Shown piece by piece: positions 26,472 to 34,668 of a DNA stretch of 64,000 nucleotides; the stretch's first letter is position 1, and every line of letters starts with the position of its first letter. The stretch is from Prosthecobacter gellanilyticus. Lineage in GTDB: Bacteria; Verrucomicrobiota; Verrucomicrobiia; Verrucomicrobiales; Verrucomicrobiaceae. Location of the stretch: positions 1 to 64,000 of the forward strand of contig NZ_BKAG01000009.1 of the NCBI RefSeq assembly GCF_007992435.1. Direction: 5' to 3'. The position numbers and the translations under genes are program-made. The notes below the pieces were generated by a model. It saw only the letters and a list, made by a program, of their open reading frames with translations, searched no databases and was not told the DNA's origin.

Positions 26472-28224
26472 TCTCCCATCACCGCTGGCCGGTGTGGACC
26501 TGGGCGGGGAGGATACCTCACTCATCACCCGCCTTGTGGGTGAGCTGTTTCATGGTGGTCAGCCACAAGTGCCTGAGCTGCCTGCCACCGTGCCCGCTAC
26601 CCTTGCCGGTCTTCCGACACAGCTTCCGGTCTCTCCGCAAGCTGCGCCTCCTTCCGTGGACTCACGCGATGCAGGTTTGAATGGTGGTTTCCCCACCACC
26701 ACTTCCTCCGCACCACCGGTGCATCCCACCGTGGTTTCATCCGAGCCGGAGCCTGTCTCCAAATCATCATCGCAGCCTCGTTCGGGAGGTCATTCACGCG
26801 GAGACTCTCATTCCTTCGAGTATGGCGAACCCAGCTACTACAATGACCTCATAGGCACACGTCAGAAGGACTCGCCGGTGGAGCATCCGTTGGACACGCT
26901 GTATCGCGAGCCCTCGTTTCCTCAAGGTGTGCAGGTCATTGACGAGCCTGACTTCTACTTCCTCAAGGGACTCAAAGGTGCCTCGCTGCCTCCGGTGGCG
27001 GCTCCCTTGACCGCCTTTGATGTGGAAGGTGTGCGCCGTGACTTTCCCGCGCTGCATCAGCGCGTGAACGGACATCCGCTGATCTATCTCGACAACGCGG
27101 CGACGACTCACAAACCGCAGTCCGTGCTGGATGCCACCTCGCAGTTTTACGGTCGCGACAATTCCAACATCCATCGCGCTGCGCATGCGCTGGCAGAACG
27201 CTCCACGAAGCTCTTTGAAGCAGGCCGTGAAAAGGTGCGCCAGTTCCTCGGCGCGGGTGATGCCAAAGAGATCGTCTTCCTTCGTGGCACCACAGAGGCC
27301 ATCAACCTCGTCGCCAACAGCTACGGACGTCACAACGTCGGTCCTGGTGACGAGATCCTGCTCACGCAGCTGGAGCATCACGCGAACATCGTCCCCTGGC
27401 AGCTCCTCGCTGCACAGACTGGCGCTGTCATCCGTGTGGTGCCCATCAATGATCGCGGTGAACTGATCCTCGAGGAGTTTGCCAAACTGCTCAGCGAGAA
27501 AACAAAGATTGTGAGCGTGACGCATGTGTCCAATGCACTGGGCACCGTCAATCCTGTCGAACAGATCATCCCTCTCGCTCATGCGGTCGGTGCGGTGGTT
27601 CTTGTCGATGGCGCGCAGTCCACACCGCATCTGCCGGTGAACGTCTCGGCGCTCGATGTCGACTTCTACGTCTTCAGTGGTCACAAGATTTTTGGTCCCA
27701 CCGGCATCGGTGCGCTTTATGGCAAGAAGCATCTGCTGGATGCCATGCCACCCTGGCAGGGCGGGGGACACATGATCCAGGACGTGACGTTTGAGAAGAC
27801 GATCTACCGTCCAGCGCCGGAGAAGTTTGAAGCAGGCACTCCAGACATCGCCGGAGTCGTCGGTCTCGGTGCTGCCATTGATTATCTCTTCCGTGTCGGC
27901 ATTCCCGGCATCGCTGCTTATGAGCACACCTTGCTGGAGTATGCCACGCATGCCTTGAGCACCGTGCCCGGGCTTCGTCCCATCGGCACGGCCACGAACA
28001 AGGCCAGCGTGCTGTCGTTCGTGATCCCGGGTGTTTCGAATGAGGCCATTGCGCATCATCTCGACAAGCAAGGGATTGCTGTTCGTGCAGGACATCATTG
28101 CGCGCTTCCTGCGCAGCGTCATTTTGGCCAGGACACAACCGTGCGGCCCTCGCTGGCGTTCTATAATACGTTCGGCGAAGTCGATGCCCTCGTCGCCGCC
28201 CTGCACCAACTTCCCAAACGCTGA
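26452..28224 (+). CDS. encapsulated cysteine desulfurase with N-terminal cargo extension
   Basis: 590 residues. From about residue 188 it is a SufS-type group II cysteine desulfurase: NGHPLIYLDNAATTHKP, the PLP lysine in VFSGHKIFGP (Lys412) and the persulfide cysteine in VRAGHHCALP (Cys550). The first ~185 residues are Pro/Ser/Gly-rich and disordered, as in family 2A encapsulin cargo desulfurases. They contain three more ordered segments that may bind the shell: LITRLVGELFH (24-34), YGEPSYYNDLIG (124-135) and PDFYFLKG (166-173). It turns cysteine into alanine and enzyme-bound persulfide. The ATG lies inside the shell gene, 20 bases before its stop, so translation of shell and cargo is coupled. 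Confidence 0.93.
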   Translation: MSTPRLDLPSPLAGVDLGGEDTSLITRLVGELFHGGQPQVPELPATVPATLAGLPTQLPVSPQAAPPSVDSRDAGLNGGFPTTTSSAPPVHPTVVSSEPEPVSKSSSQPRSGGHSRGDSHSFEYGEPSYYNDLIGTRQKDSPVEHPLDTLYREPSFPQGVQVIDEPDFYFLKGLKGASLPPVAAPLTAFDVEGVRRDFPALHQRVNGHPLIYLDNAATTHKPQSVLDATSQFYGRDNSNIHRAAHALAERSTKLFEAGREKVRQFLGAGDAKEIVFLRGTTEAINLVANSYGRHNVGPGDEILLTQLEHHANIVPWQLLAAQTGAVIRVVPINDRGELILEEFAKLLSEKTKIVSVTHVSNALGTVNPVEQIIPLAHAVGAVVLVDGAQSTPHLPVNVSALDVDFYVFSGHKIFGPTGIGALYGKKHLLDAMPPWQGGGHMIQDVTFEKTIYRPAPEKFEAGTPDIAGVVGLGAAIDYLFRVGIPGIAAYEHTLLEYATHALSTVPGLRPIGTATNKASVLSFVIPGVSNEAIAHHLDKQGIAVRAGHHCALPAQRHFGQDTTVRPSLAFYNTFGEVDALVAALHQLPKR

Positions 28225-28230
28225 TCCATC

Positions 28231-28761
28231 ATGGCCACCATTTCACCTGTCGCGCTTCACGAGCTTCTGCAGGACAAGACCTTCCAGAACGTCATCGACG
28301 TGCGCACTCCTGTGGAGTTCGCCGAGGTGCATGTCGACTCCGCGAAGAACGTGCCGCTGGACTCGCTGAAGCCGGATGAGCTTCACGACACCCATCGCCT
28401 TAGCATCGAGAAGCCCATCTACATCCTCTGCCGCAGCGGTCAGCGCGCCACCAAGGCTGCGGATCAGCTCGCCAAAGCTGGTTATCCGAACTCCATCGTC
28501 GTTGAAGGTGGTACGCTCGCATGGATCGCCGCAGGTCTGCCGGTGAATCGTGGCAAGACCAAGGTCATCGGCCTTGAGCGCCAGGTCCGCATCGCCGCAG
28601 GCACTCTGGTGCTTAGCGGTGTGCTGCTCTCCTACTTCGTGAATCCTGCCTTCATCTGGCTCTCGGGCTTTGTCGGCGCGGGACTCATCTTTGCCGGCAT
28701 CACTGACTGGTGCGGCATGGGCCTGCTGCTGGCAAAGGCCCCGTGGAATCAAAAAGCCTAG
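28231..28761 (+). CDS. rhodanese-like protein with C-terminal membrane domain
   Basis: 176 residues. Residues 1-110 are a rhodanese domain with FQNVIDVRTPVEFAEVHV and the active loop ILCRSGQRATKAA, whose cysteine would carry a persulfide. From about 120 a DUF2892-type hydrophobic hairpin follows (ERQVRIAAGTLVLSGVLLSYF and LSGFVGAGLIFAGI), the arrangement of YgaP. It sits six bases after the desulfurase and three before the acetyltransferase, firmly in the operon. I infer that it accepts or delivers sulfane sulfur at the membrane. Confidence 0.88.
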   Translation: MATISPVALHELLQDKTFQNVIDVRTPVEFAEVHVDSAKNVPLDSLKPDELHDTHRLSIEKPIYILCRSGQRATKAADQLAKAGYPNSIVVEGGTLAWIAAGLPVNRGKTKVIGLERQVRIAAGTLVLSGVLLSYFVNPAFIWLSGFVGAGLIFAGITDWCGMGLLLAKAPWNQKA

Positions 28762-28764
28762 TTC

Positions 28765-29712
28765 ATGTCCTCGCGCCAAACGCAGAACCCAGCCCTCGCT
28801 CTCGCGGACTGGCACATCCCTGAATTGCTAGCCTCCTATGAGCGCTTCGGCGGCTTCAATGAGAATGGCTCCAGCAACCTGCCTTCCAAAGGCGCCATCA
28901 ATGAGATCTGTCACGATCTCCTGCAGCTTCTCTTTCCCGGCTTTCATGATCACGATGCCATTCCGGATGGCACGCTCGCGCAGTTGACGGTGGAGCGCAT
29001 GCTCTCCGTGGTTCGCCGCCTTCAGGAGCAGGTCCGCAAAGCGGTGCGCATTGGCAATCCCGACAAGCCAACTGGCAGGACGGTGCCCATCATGAAGAGA
29101 TTCGTGAAAGCCATCCCCGCCGTGCGCGAACTGCTAAAGCACGATGTCGAGGCAGCTCTTGAAGGTGACCCTTCCGTGCACATGCAGGAGGAAATCATTC
29201 TCTCGTTCCCATTCCTGGAAGCCATCGCCATCCAGCGGCTCGCTCACCGTCTCTACAAGGAAGGCGCGCCCATCATCCCGCGCATGATGACCGAATGGGC
29301 GCACTCCCGCACGGGCATTGACATCCATCCCGGAGCCAGCATCGGCACACACTTTTTCATCGATCACGGCACCGGCGTCGTGATTGGTGAGACCTGCAAA
29401 ATCGGCAACAACGTGAAGCTTTATCATGGTGTGACTCTCGGCGCACGCAGCTTCGCCAAGGATGGTGAAGGCCAGCTCATCCGCGGTACGAAGCGGCATC
29501 CCGATGTGGAGGACAACGTCACCATTTATCCGAACTCCACCATCCTCGGTGGCGAGACCAAGATCGGCGAAGGCAGCACCATCGGCGCGAACGTCACCCT
29601 CATGCACAGCGTGCCGCCTAACTCCCTTGTGGTGACCAAGGAAGCCGGTCTGCATATCCTGGACAAGAACGCTAAGAAGACGAAGAAAGAGATCGGCGAG
29701 TTCAGCATCTAG
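28765..29712 (+). CDS. epsC: serine O-acetyltransferase, EpsC type
   Basis: 315 residues. The C-terminal half is a left-handed beta-helix: GIDIHPGASIGTHFFIDHGTGVVIGETCKIGNNVKLYHGVTLGA contains the catalytic Asp-His pair of serine acetyltransferases. VTIYPNSTILGGETKIGEGSTIGANV continues the hexapeptide repeats. The long N-terminal helical region (residues 1-180) is the EpsC form rather than the shorter CysE of enterobacteria. It makes O-acetylserine from serine and acetyl-CoA, the substrate of cysteine synthase encoded 490 bases downstream. It closes the first transcription unit. Confidence 0.92.
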   Translation: MSSRQTQNPALALADWHIPELLASYERFGGFNENGSSNLPSKGAINEICHDLLQLLFPGFHDHDAIPDGTLAQLTVERMLSVVRRLQEQVRKAVRIGNPDKPTGRTVPIMKRFVKAIPAVRELLKHDVEAALEGDPSVHMQEEIILSFPFLEAIAIQRLAHRLYKEGAPIIPRMMTEWAHSRTGIDIHPGASIGTHFFIDHGTGVVIGETCKIGNNVKLYHGVTLGARSFAKDGEGQLIRGTKRHPDVEDNVTIYPNSTILGGETKIGEGSTIGANVTLMHSVPPNSLVVTKEAGLHILDKNAKKTKKEIGEFSI

Positions 29713-29781
29713 GCAGCGCTCAGCAAAGCTGTGCCAAGCCCTTATTTCTCATTCGAAACAGTGTCTTTTTAATCTTTAATT

Positions 29782-29796
29782 CCTACTTGACGGATA
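29782..29796 (+). promoter_or_regulatory. CCTAyTTGACGrATA motif before the yezD-cysK unit
   Basis: CCTACTTGACGGATA, 34 bases before the yezD ATG, matches 24810-24824 at 13 of 15 positions. TACAAT at 29801-29806 is -10-like. The shared motif points to co-regulation of the two sulfur units. Confidence 0.5.
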
Positions 29797-29829
29797 TACA
29801 TACAATGACAAGGTCTGAATCACCATCAC

Positions 29830-30015
29830 ATGAGCAAGTCAGTTCTCCCTCCCACCTCTGAATCCGCCGAACCCTGGGTCGAAATCGTCCGCCAGAAGCT
29901 GGCCGGCATGCGTTTTGGCTCCATCCAGCTCATCGTCCACGAGGGCCGTGTGACCCAGGTCGAGAGCCTCGAGAAGACCCGCATCCCGACTGAGGTGGTC
30001 CCGCTCTCGAAGTGA
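29830..30015 (+). CDS. YezD-like small protein (DUF2292)
   Basis: 61 residues. WVEIVRQKLAGMRFGSIQLI followed by VHEGRVTQVESLEKTRI matches the DUF2292/YezD family, small cytosolic proteins commonly encoded next to sulfur-assimilation genes; the biochemical role is unknown. It is the first gene after the second copy of the sulfur-operon motif, and is followed by a 40-codon ORF and cysK. Confidence 0.82.
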   Translation: MSKSVLPPTSESAEPWVEIVRQKLAGMRFGSIQLIVHEGRVTQVESLEKTRIPTEVVPLSK

Positions 30016-30050
30016 GCCTGGTCTGTCCGTTTCATCTGCTTTTCACCGTC

Positions 30051-30173
30051 ATGAATGCCAAGCCCGTCATCGCCTACCGTCAGCCTCCTGAAGGCCTCAT
30101 CACGTCAAAGATCCTGGCTTGGTTTTCCCACTGGCTGAGCACCAGCCCCAAGTCTGCGAAAACGCGTCACTAG
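30051..30173 (+). CDS. small ORF of 40 residues between yezD and cysK
   Basis: ATG at 30051 to TAG at 30171-30173, encoding [20 protein letters not shown] and a tail with Trp and a basic end (KSAKTRH). It lies 35 bases after yezD and 31 before cysK on the same strand. Length and the absence of any family match make it uncertain, but position in a sulfur operon makes it worth keeping. Confidence 0.4.
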   Translation: MNAKPVIAYRQPPEGLITSKILAWFSHWLSTSPKSAKTRH

Positions 30174-30204
30174 TTTTTTAAACTGTTCATCTCACATTCT
30201 CATC

Positions 30205-31167
30205 ATGGCACTCGTTTCCAGCATCATTGACTCCATCGGCAAGACGCCGCTCGTTAAGTTGAACCGCCTTTCCGCGAACACTGGTGCGACGGTGGCTCTG
30301 AAAGGCGAGTTCAAGAATCCGCTCGGCAGCGTGAAGGACCGCATCGGTCGTGCAATGATTGAAGCTGCGGAAGCGGATGGCTCGCTGAAACCTGGCGGTC
30401 ATATCATTGAGCCTACGAGTGGCAATACCGGCATCGCCCTGGCCTTTGTGGCTGCGGCAAAGGGTTACAAGCTCACACTGACCATGCCGGAAAGCATGAG
30501 TGTGGAGCGCCGCACTTTGCTCGCGCTGCTCGGCGCGGAGCTGGTTTTGACTCCTGCGAAGGAAGGCATGAAGGGTGCCATTCGCAGAGCCGAGGAACTG
30601 CTCGAAGCGAACCCAGGTGCCTGGGTGCCGCAGCAGTTTGCGAATCCAGCCAACCCTGAAGTGCATCGCCAGACCACCGCCGTGGAGATTTGGGACGACA
30701 CCGATGGCAAGATCGATGTCTTTGTGGCTGCAGTGGGCACGGGCGGCACCATCACAGGTGTCAGTGAAGTGATCAAAGGCCGCAAACCAGAAGTGAAGTC
30801 CATCGCCGTGGAGCCCAAGGATTCTCCGGTGATCACGCAGACGCTTCGCGGTGAGCCGCTGGTGCCAGGCCCTCACAAGATCCAGGGCACGGGAGCTGGC
30901 TTTGTTCCGAAGAACCTGCATCTCGACATCGTGGATGAAGTGATCCAGGTCTCCAATGAAGATGCCATCAACACGGCGCGCCGTCTTGCTGCCGAGGAAG
31001 GCATCCTCGCCGGCATCTCCACTGGAGCGAACGTGTGGGCGGCCCTGCAAGTGGCCGGACGTGCCGAGAACGCAGGCAAATTGATCGTGACCGTGGGGTG
31101 TAGCACTGGTGAGCGCTACCTCTCCACCGCCCTGGCTGATGAAGCCCGCGGCAAAGTCACCGCCTGA
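30205..31167 (+). CDS. cysK: cysteine synthase A
   Basis: 320 residues. [13 protein letters not shown], the PLP-lysine motif [11 protein letters not shown] near residue 44, [20 protein letters not shown], the phosphate-binding loop [13 protein letters not shown] and [12 protein letters not shown] are all standard for O-acetylserine sulfhydrylases. It forms cysteine from O-acetylserine and sulfide. With epsC it makes the cysteine that the encapsulated desulfurase would consume. Last gene of its unit. Confidence 0.95.
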   Translation: MALVSSIIDSIGKTPLVKLNRLSANTGATVALKGEFKNPLGSVKDRIGRAMIEAAEADGSLKPGGHIIEPTSGNTGIALAFVAAAKGYKLTLTMPESMSVERRTLLALLGAELVLTPAKEGMKGAIRRAEELLEANPGAWVPQQFANPANPEVHRQTTAVEIWDDTDGKIDVFVAAVGTGGTITGVSEVIKGRKPEVKSIAVEPKDSPVITQTLRGEPLVPGPHKIQGTGAGFVPKNLHLDIVDEVIQVSNEDAINTARRLAAEEGILAGISTGANVWAALQVAGRAENAGKLIVTVGCSTGERYLSTALADEARGKVTA

Positions 31168-31199
31168 GTCTCTTCAACGTTTTTAGCATCTAGTTGGTT

Positions 31200-31973
31200 A
31201 TGCTTCTCACCTCACTTGTCAGTGATCGTCTCTCGCCTGCCACGCTTCCAGCTTATACACGGCCGGTGCCGCGCATCATCCTGGAAAGCGTGCCGCCTGA
31301 CCAGGGCATCTATATCCCGAAGATCGTCAGCAAGCCGCTCAAGAAAGGCTTTGGCTTCAAGTTCGGCATCTTCGCCGGCATTCATGGAGATGAGGAAGCT
31401 GGCATCCTGGCCACGCAGCAGCTCATCCGCTGGGCCTCGGAGAAGCCTGAAGAGCTCGGTGACTTCGAGCTGCACTTCTTCCCTGTTTGCAATCCGACCG
31501 GCCGAAATCTCGGCACACGCCACAACCAGAGCGACCTCGATCTGAACCGCGAGTTCTGGTATGGCTCCCTCGAGCCCGAGGTCATGTATCTCGAGAGCGA
31601 GCTGCGTCGTGAGCGCTATGACGGTATCATCTCTCTTCATTCGGACACGGACTCCGATGGTTGCTACGGCTTTGTCAGCGGCGCGCTTTTGAGCGAGCAA
31701 CTGCTCAAGCCAGCGCTGGAAGCTGCGGACGCTCATCTGCCACGCAACTCCGAGCACCTGATCGATGGCTTTCTGGCCAAAGACGGCATCATCAAGGAAG
31801 GTTACCTGGGCATCCTCAGTGCACCGCCTGAGCAGGAGGTGAAGCCTCTGGAAATCGTCTTTGAGACTCCCGGCCTCGCTCCCATGCACCGCCAGGTGGC
31901 TGCCACCGTGGATGCTGTGAAGGCCATCCTGGCCAGATACCGCCTGCTCCAGGCCTACGCGCCTAACATCTAA
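31200..31973 (+). CDS. AstE/AspA-type zinc deacylase-carboxypeptidase
   Basis: 257 residues. The M14-type zinc site is visible: GIHGDEEAG (HxxE) near residue 63 and ISLHSDTDSDG (third ligand His) near residue 145, with RHNQSDLDLNREFW between them. This matches succinylglutamate desuccinylase/aspartoacylase-like enzymes. The C-terminal Glu in LEIVFETPG fits the catalytic acid. The substrate is unknown. The ATG at 31200 is preferred to a TTG six bases earlier. The gap to the TauE gene is 11 bases, so they are probably cotranscribed. Confidence 0.78.
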   Translation: MLLTSLVSDRLSPATLPAYTRPVPRIILESVPPDQGIYIPKIVSKPLKKGFGFKFGIFAGIHGDEEAGILATQQLIRWASEKPEELGDFELHFFPVCNPTGRNLGTRHNQSDLDLNREFWYGSLEPEVMYLESELRRERYDGIISLHSDTDSDGCYGFVSGALLSEQLLKPALEAADAHLPRNSEHLIDGFLAKDGIIKEGYLGILSAPPEQEVKPLEIVFETPGLAPMHRQVAATVDAVKAILARYRLLQAYAPNI

Positions 31974-31984
31974 TCAGTCACATT

Positions 31985-32725
31985 GTGAACGAAGATCTGA
32001 TTTTTTACGCGCTCATTGGTTTTGCAGCCCAGCTGGTGGATGGTGCGCTGGGCATGGCCTATGGCGTCACCGCCTCCAGCCTTCTGATCGGCCTCGGTCT
32101 GCCCCCGGCCATCGTCAGCAGCACGGTGCATGCGGCGGAGTGCTTTACCACCGGTGCATCGGCAGTGTCTCATCACGCTTTTGGCAACATCAACAAGAGT
32201 CTCTTCTTCCGTCTTTTGCTGCCGGGAATCATCGGTGCCTTCGTGGGTGCCTACCTGCTCACGCAGATTCCAGGAGATGCGATCAAGCCCTGGATCGCCG
32301 TGTATCTGCTGCTCATGGGCGTGGTGCTCATCATCAAGGCTGGCCGTGCTTTCCCGCCGAAGTCGGTGACCTCCCACGTCAGGCCGCTGGCCTTCTTTGG
32401 TGCCTTCATCGATGCCGTCGGTGGCGGTGGGTGGGGACCCATCGTCGGCTCCACGCTCCTGGCGCGTGGCAGTCCGTTTCGCGAGACGGTCGGCAGTGTG
32501 AATGCGGTGGAGTTCTTCGTCACGCTCTCGGCTTCGATCGGCTTTTTGTTAGGCATCGGCATCGATCACTGGGACGTGATTCTCAGCCTGGCTGCCGGCG
32601 GTGTTGTCGCGGCACCCTTGGGTGCCTGGGTTTGCAAGCGTGTGCCACATCGTCCCTTCCTCATCCTGGTGGGCCTGGTGGTGATCGGTCTGAGCGTCCG
32701 CACGCTGCTGAAAACCTTCGCCTGA
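31985..32725 (+). CDS. TauE/SafE family sulfite or sulfur-anion exporter
   Basis: 246 residues with 7-8 hydrophobic segments, opening at a GTG. The first helix pair IGFAAQLVDGALGMAYGVTASSLLIGLGLPPAIVSSTVHAAE and the second repeat GAFIDAVGGGGWGPIVGSTLLARG are the twin motifs of TauE/SafE transporters. Members export sulfite, sulfoacetate or other organosulfur anions. Position just behind the cysteine and encapsulin genes suggests removal of sulfur oxyanions, but the substrate is inferred. Confidence 0.85.
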   Translation: MNEDLIFYALIGFAAQLVDGALGMAYGVTASSLLIGLGLPPAIVSSTVHAAECFTTGASAVSHHAFGNINKSLFFRLLLPGIIGAFVGAYLLTQIPGDAIKPWIAVYLLLMGVVLIIKAGRAFPPKSVTSHVRPLAFFGAFIDAVGGGGWGPIVGSTLLARGSPFRETVGSVNAVEFFVTLSASIGFLLGIGIDHWDVILSLAAGGVVAAPLGAWVCKRVPHRPFLILVGLVVIGLSVRTLLKTFA

Positions 32726-32750
32726 TGCCAATCCCGGCAATGGCGAGGTC

Positions 32751-33728
32751 ATGTCTATGATTCTCCTGTTCATCCTCACGACCCTCACGGTCATCGGTGT
32801 CTCATCGCTCTGCTCGCTCACGGAAGCAGTGCTGCTCAGCCTGAATCCATTGGAGCTTCAGGTGCAGGAGAAAAAGGGCATCGCCAAAGCGGGGCGCTGG
32901 CTGGCGATGAAACAGCGCATCGAGCGCCCGATCTCTGCCATCCTGGTCTTCAACACGCTGGCGAACACCGGCCTTGCCACATTGGCGGGGGCGCAGTTTG
33001 TGGATCTATACGGTCCGGACTGGCTCTGGGCCTTTTCAGCCTTCATGACGGTGGCCATGCTCTTTGGAGGTGAGATGACGCCGAAGATCATCGGCGTGCA
33101 TTTCGCCAGCTCACTGGCCCCAAAGCTCATCAATCCTCTCACGTGGATGCTCTGGATCTGTCATCCGCTGGTGCGTGTGATGGAGAAGTTCTGCGAGCGC
33201 TTGAAGAGCAAGGCTGTCGGCGGCCAGACTCAGAGTGACCGCATCATGGACATCATCACGCTGGTGGAGTCAGCGCGTGCGGAGCAGCTGTTGCACAACC
33301 AGGAGGAGATCATCATGATCCACGCCGCCACGTTGAGCGCGCGCCGTGTGCGCAGTGCCATGGTGCCTCTGGAGGCCGTGCGTGTCTTCCATGCGGGTCA
33401 TGACCTGAAGGAAAACGTGAAGATTCAGGGGCCGAAGCTTCACCGCAGCTATCCCGTGAGCCCAATCGGCAAGCTGGAGTCTGTCAGTGGCTACATTCGT
33501 GTTCGTGAGCTCTTCGTGCGGAACATCACGGAAGATGCCGCAGCCTCCTGGCAGGATCTCATCCGGCCTGTGCTGCATGTGGATGGCAAGGCCTCGCTGA
33601 CCCAGCTCCTGGCACTCTTCCTTGAAAAAAGTGAAGTCGCAGCGCTGGTGGATGCTCCCGATGGCTCCGTGATCGGCTGGATCACGATGGATGACGTGAT
33701 GAAGGTGCTGATGGGCGCGCGAGTGTGA
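32751..33728 (+). CDS. CNNM (DUF21) transporter-like protein with CBS pair
   Basis: 325 residues. Four hydrophobic segments in the first 170 residues with SLCSLTEAVLLSLNPLEL and GGEMTPKIIG are the CNNM/DUF21 domain. VRSAMVPLEAVRVF and GSVIGWITMDDVMKVLMG are the two CBS motifs. The family includes HlyC/CorC-type proteins linked to Mg2+ or Co2+ handling. It lacks the C-terminal CorC_HlyC domain. It starts 26 bases after the exporter. Confidence 0.85.
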   Translation: MSMILLFILTTLTVIGVSSLCSLTEAVLLSLNPLELQVQEKKGIAKAGRWLAMKQRIERPISAILVFNTLANTGLATLAGAQFVDLYGPDWLWAFSAFMTVAMLFGGEMTPKIIGVHFASSLAPKLINPLTWMLWICHPLVRVMEKFCERLKSKAVGGQTQSDRIMDIITLVESARAEQLLHNQEEIIMIHAATLSARRVRSAMVPLEAVRVFHAGHDLKENVKIQGPKLHRSYPVSPIGKLESVSGYIRVRELFVRNITEDAAASWQDLIRPVLHVDGKASLTQLLALFLEKSEVAALVDAPDGSVIGWITMDDVMKVLMGARV

Positions 33729-33758
33729 GGCATCGCTTCCGCACGTTCACTTGCGGGC

Positions 33759-34505
33759 TCATGGCTTTTGGGAAGCCAGGTCACGCATGGCTTGGTCTAC
33801 CTGGCCTTGTTCCAGCAGCACCGGGGATGGAGCTTTATTCTGATAAGGCGGCGTTTCCTTCGAGGCTTCCCACAGGCTGGCGAACCAGGGGATGATTAGA
33901 TCCAGATTGGCGCTGGTGCTGCGAATCGTCGCCTGGCGGGTCGCTGCGTTCCAGTGTGCAGCAGCATCCTTCGGAAAGGGCACCCCCTGCTGTTTCAGCT
34001 CCTCCGCCAGATCGGTGGTAGTAAAGTTGGTTGGCAGCAGGCAGACTGCTTCCAGCAGGCGTCCGGCCTGCTTGCGCGGAGTTACTATAAAGGTCACCTC
34101 ATCATAGTAAATGAGCGGCTCCTGTGTCTTTTGCCTCTTCTGCCAGTCCGCATTCCACTGGGCGATCAAGGACTCGATCCCCTTCATGTTCGCCTTGATG
34201 TTACGGATGACGATCCGGTGAGTCTGGCGGTTGATCACCACACCCGCACCCGCAGGCCAGCCCTTCGTGCTGTGACGGCTCAGGGTGAAGGACCTCCCCG
34301 GGACCGCCGGATAAACCTCAGGAACGACAAATGGATCCATCAATCCTTCACCGGCTCCATAGGCGCCGAAATCAGGCGGAATGGAATAGATACGTGTGAC
34401 AAGTCTTTCCGTCTCTGATGAGGGCTCCGGTGGTTCTCCCGCCCAGGCCGCGCAGTGAAGGGTGAGCGCCAAGAGATAGATGCTCGCAGCCAGGACGGGA
34501 TTCAT
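33759..34505 (-). CDS. exported protein with secretin-N-like segment, function unknown
   Basis: 248 residues from the ATG at 34505. The signal peptide is MNPVLAASIYLLALTLHCAA. Two short repeats follow of the form R-Y/E-S-I-P plus a later VINRQTHRIVIRNIKANMKGIESLIAQWN, which looks like the small beta-alpha domain found at the N-terminus of secretins. The rest (YYDEVTFIVTPRKQAGRLLEAV) repeats a similar pattern. No catalytic motif. The longer open frame to 34802 runs over the divergent promoter and is not used. Confidence 0.55.
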   Translation of the reverse strand: MNPVLAASIYLLALTLHCAAWAGEPPEPSSETERLVTRIYSIPPDFGAYGAGEGLMDPFVVPEVYPAVPGRSFTLSRHSTKGWPAGAGVVINRQTHRIVIRNIKANMKGIESLIAQWNADWQKRQKTQEPLIYYDEVTFIVTPRKQAGRLLEAVCLLPTNFTTTDLAEELKQQGVPFPKDAAAHWNAATRQATIRSTSANLDLIIPWFASLWEASKETPPYQNKAPSPVLLEQGQVDQAMRDLASQKP

Positions 34506-34668
34506 CGATACATAGTCTGCGGGAGTGTGCGCCCCACTCCAAGTCCAATTCGTGCAAGAATGCGCCCTTCTTTGCCGCTTCTCGACGGGTGCAGGCAGGG
34601 TGCGGATAGCCACAGAGGCATCCAGCGGGAGACTGAGATGCGAAGGTCCTAGAGCGACATATGCTTCC

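Noticed and set aside
26794..28209. 471-codon open frame on the minus strand
   Set aside because: Complement shadow of the cysteine desulfurase.
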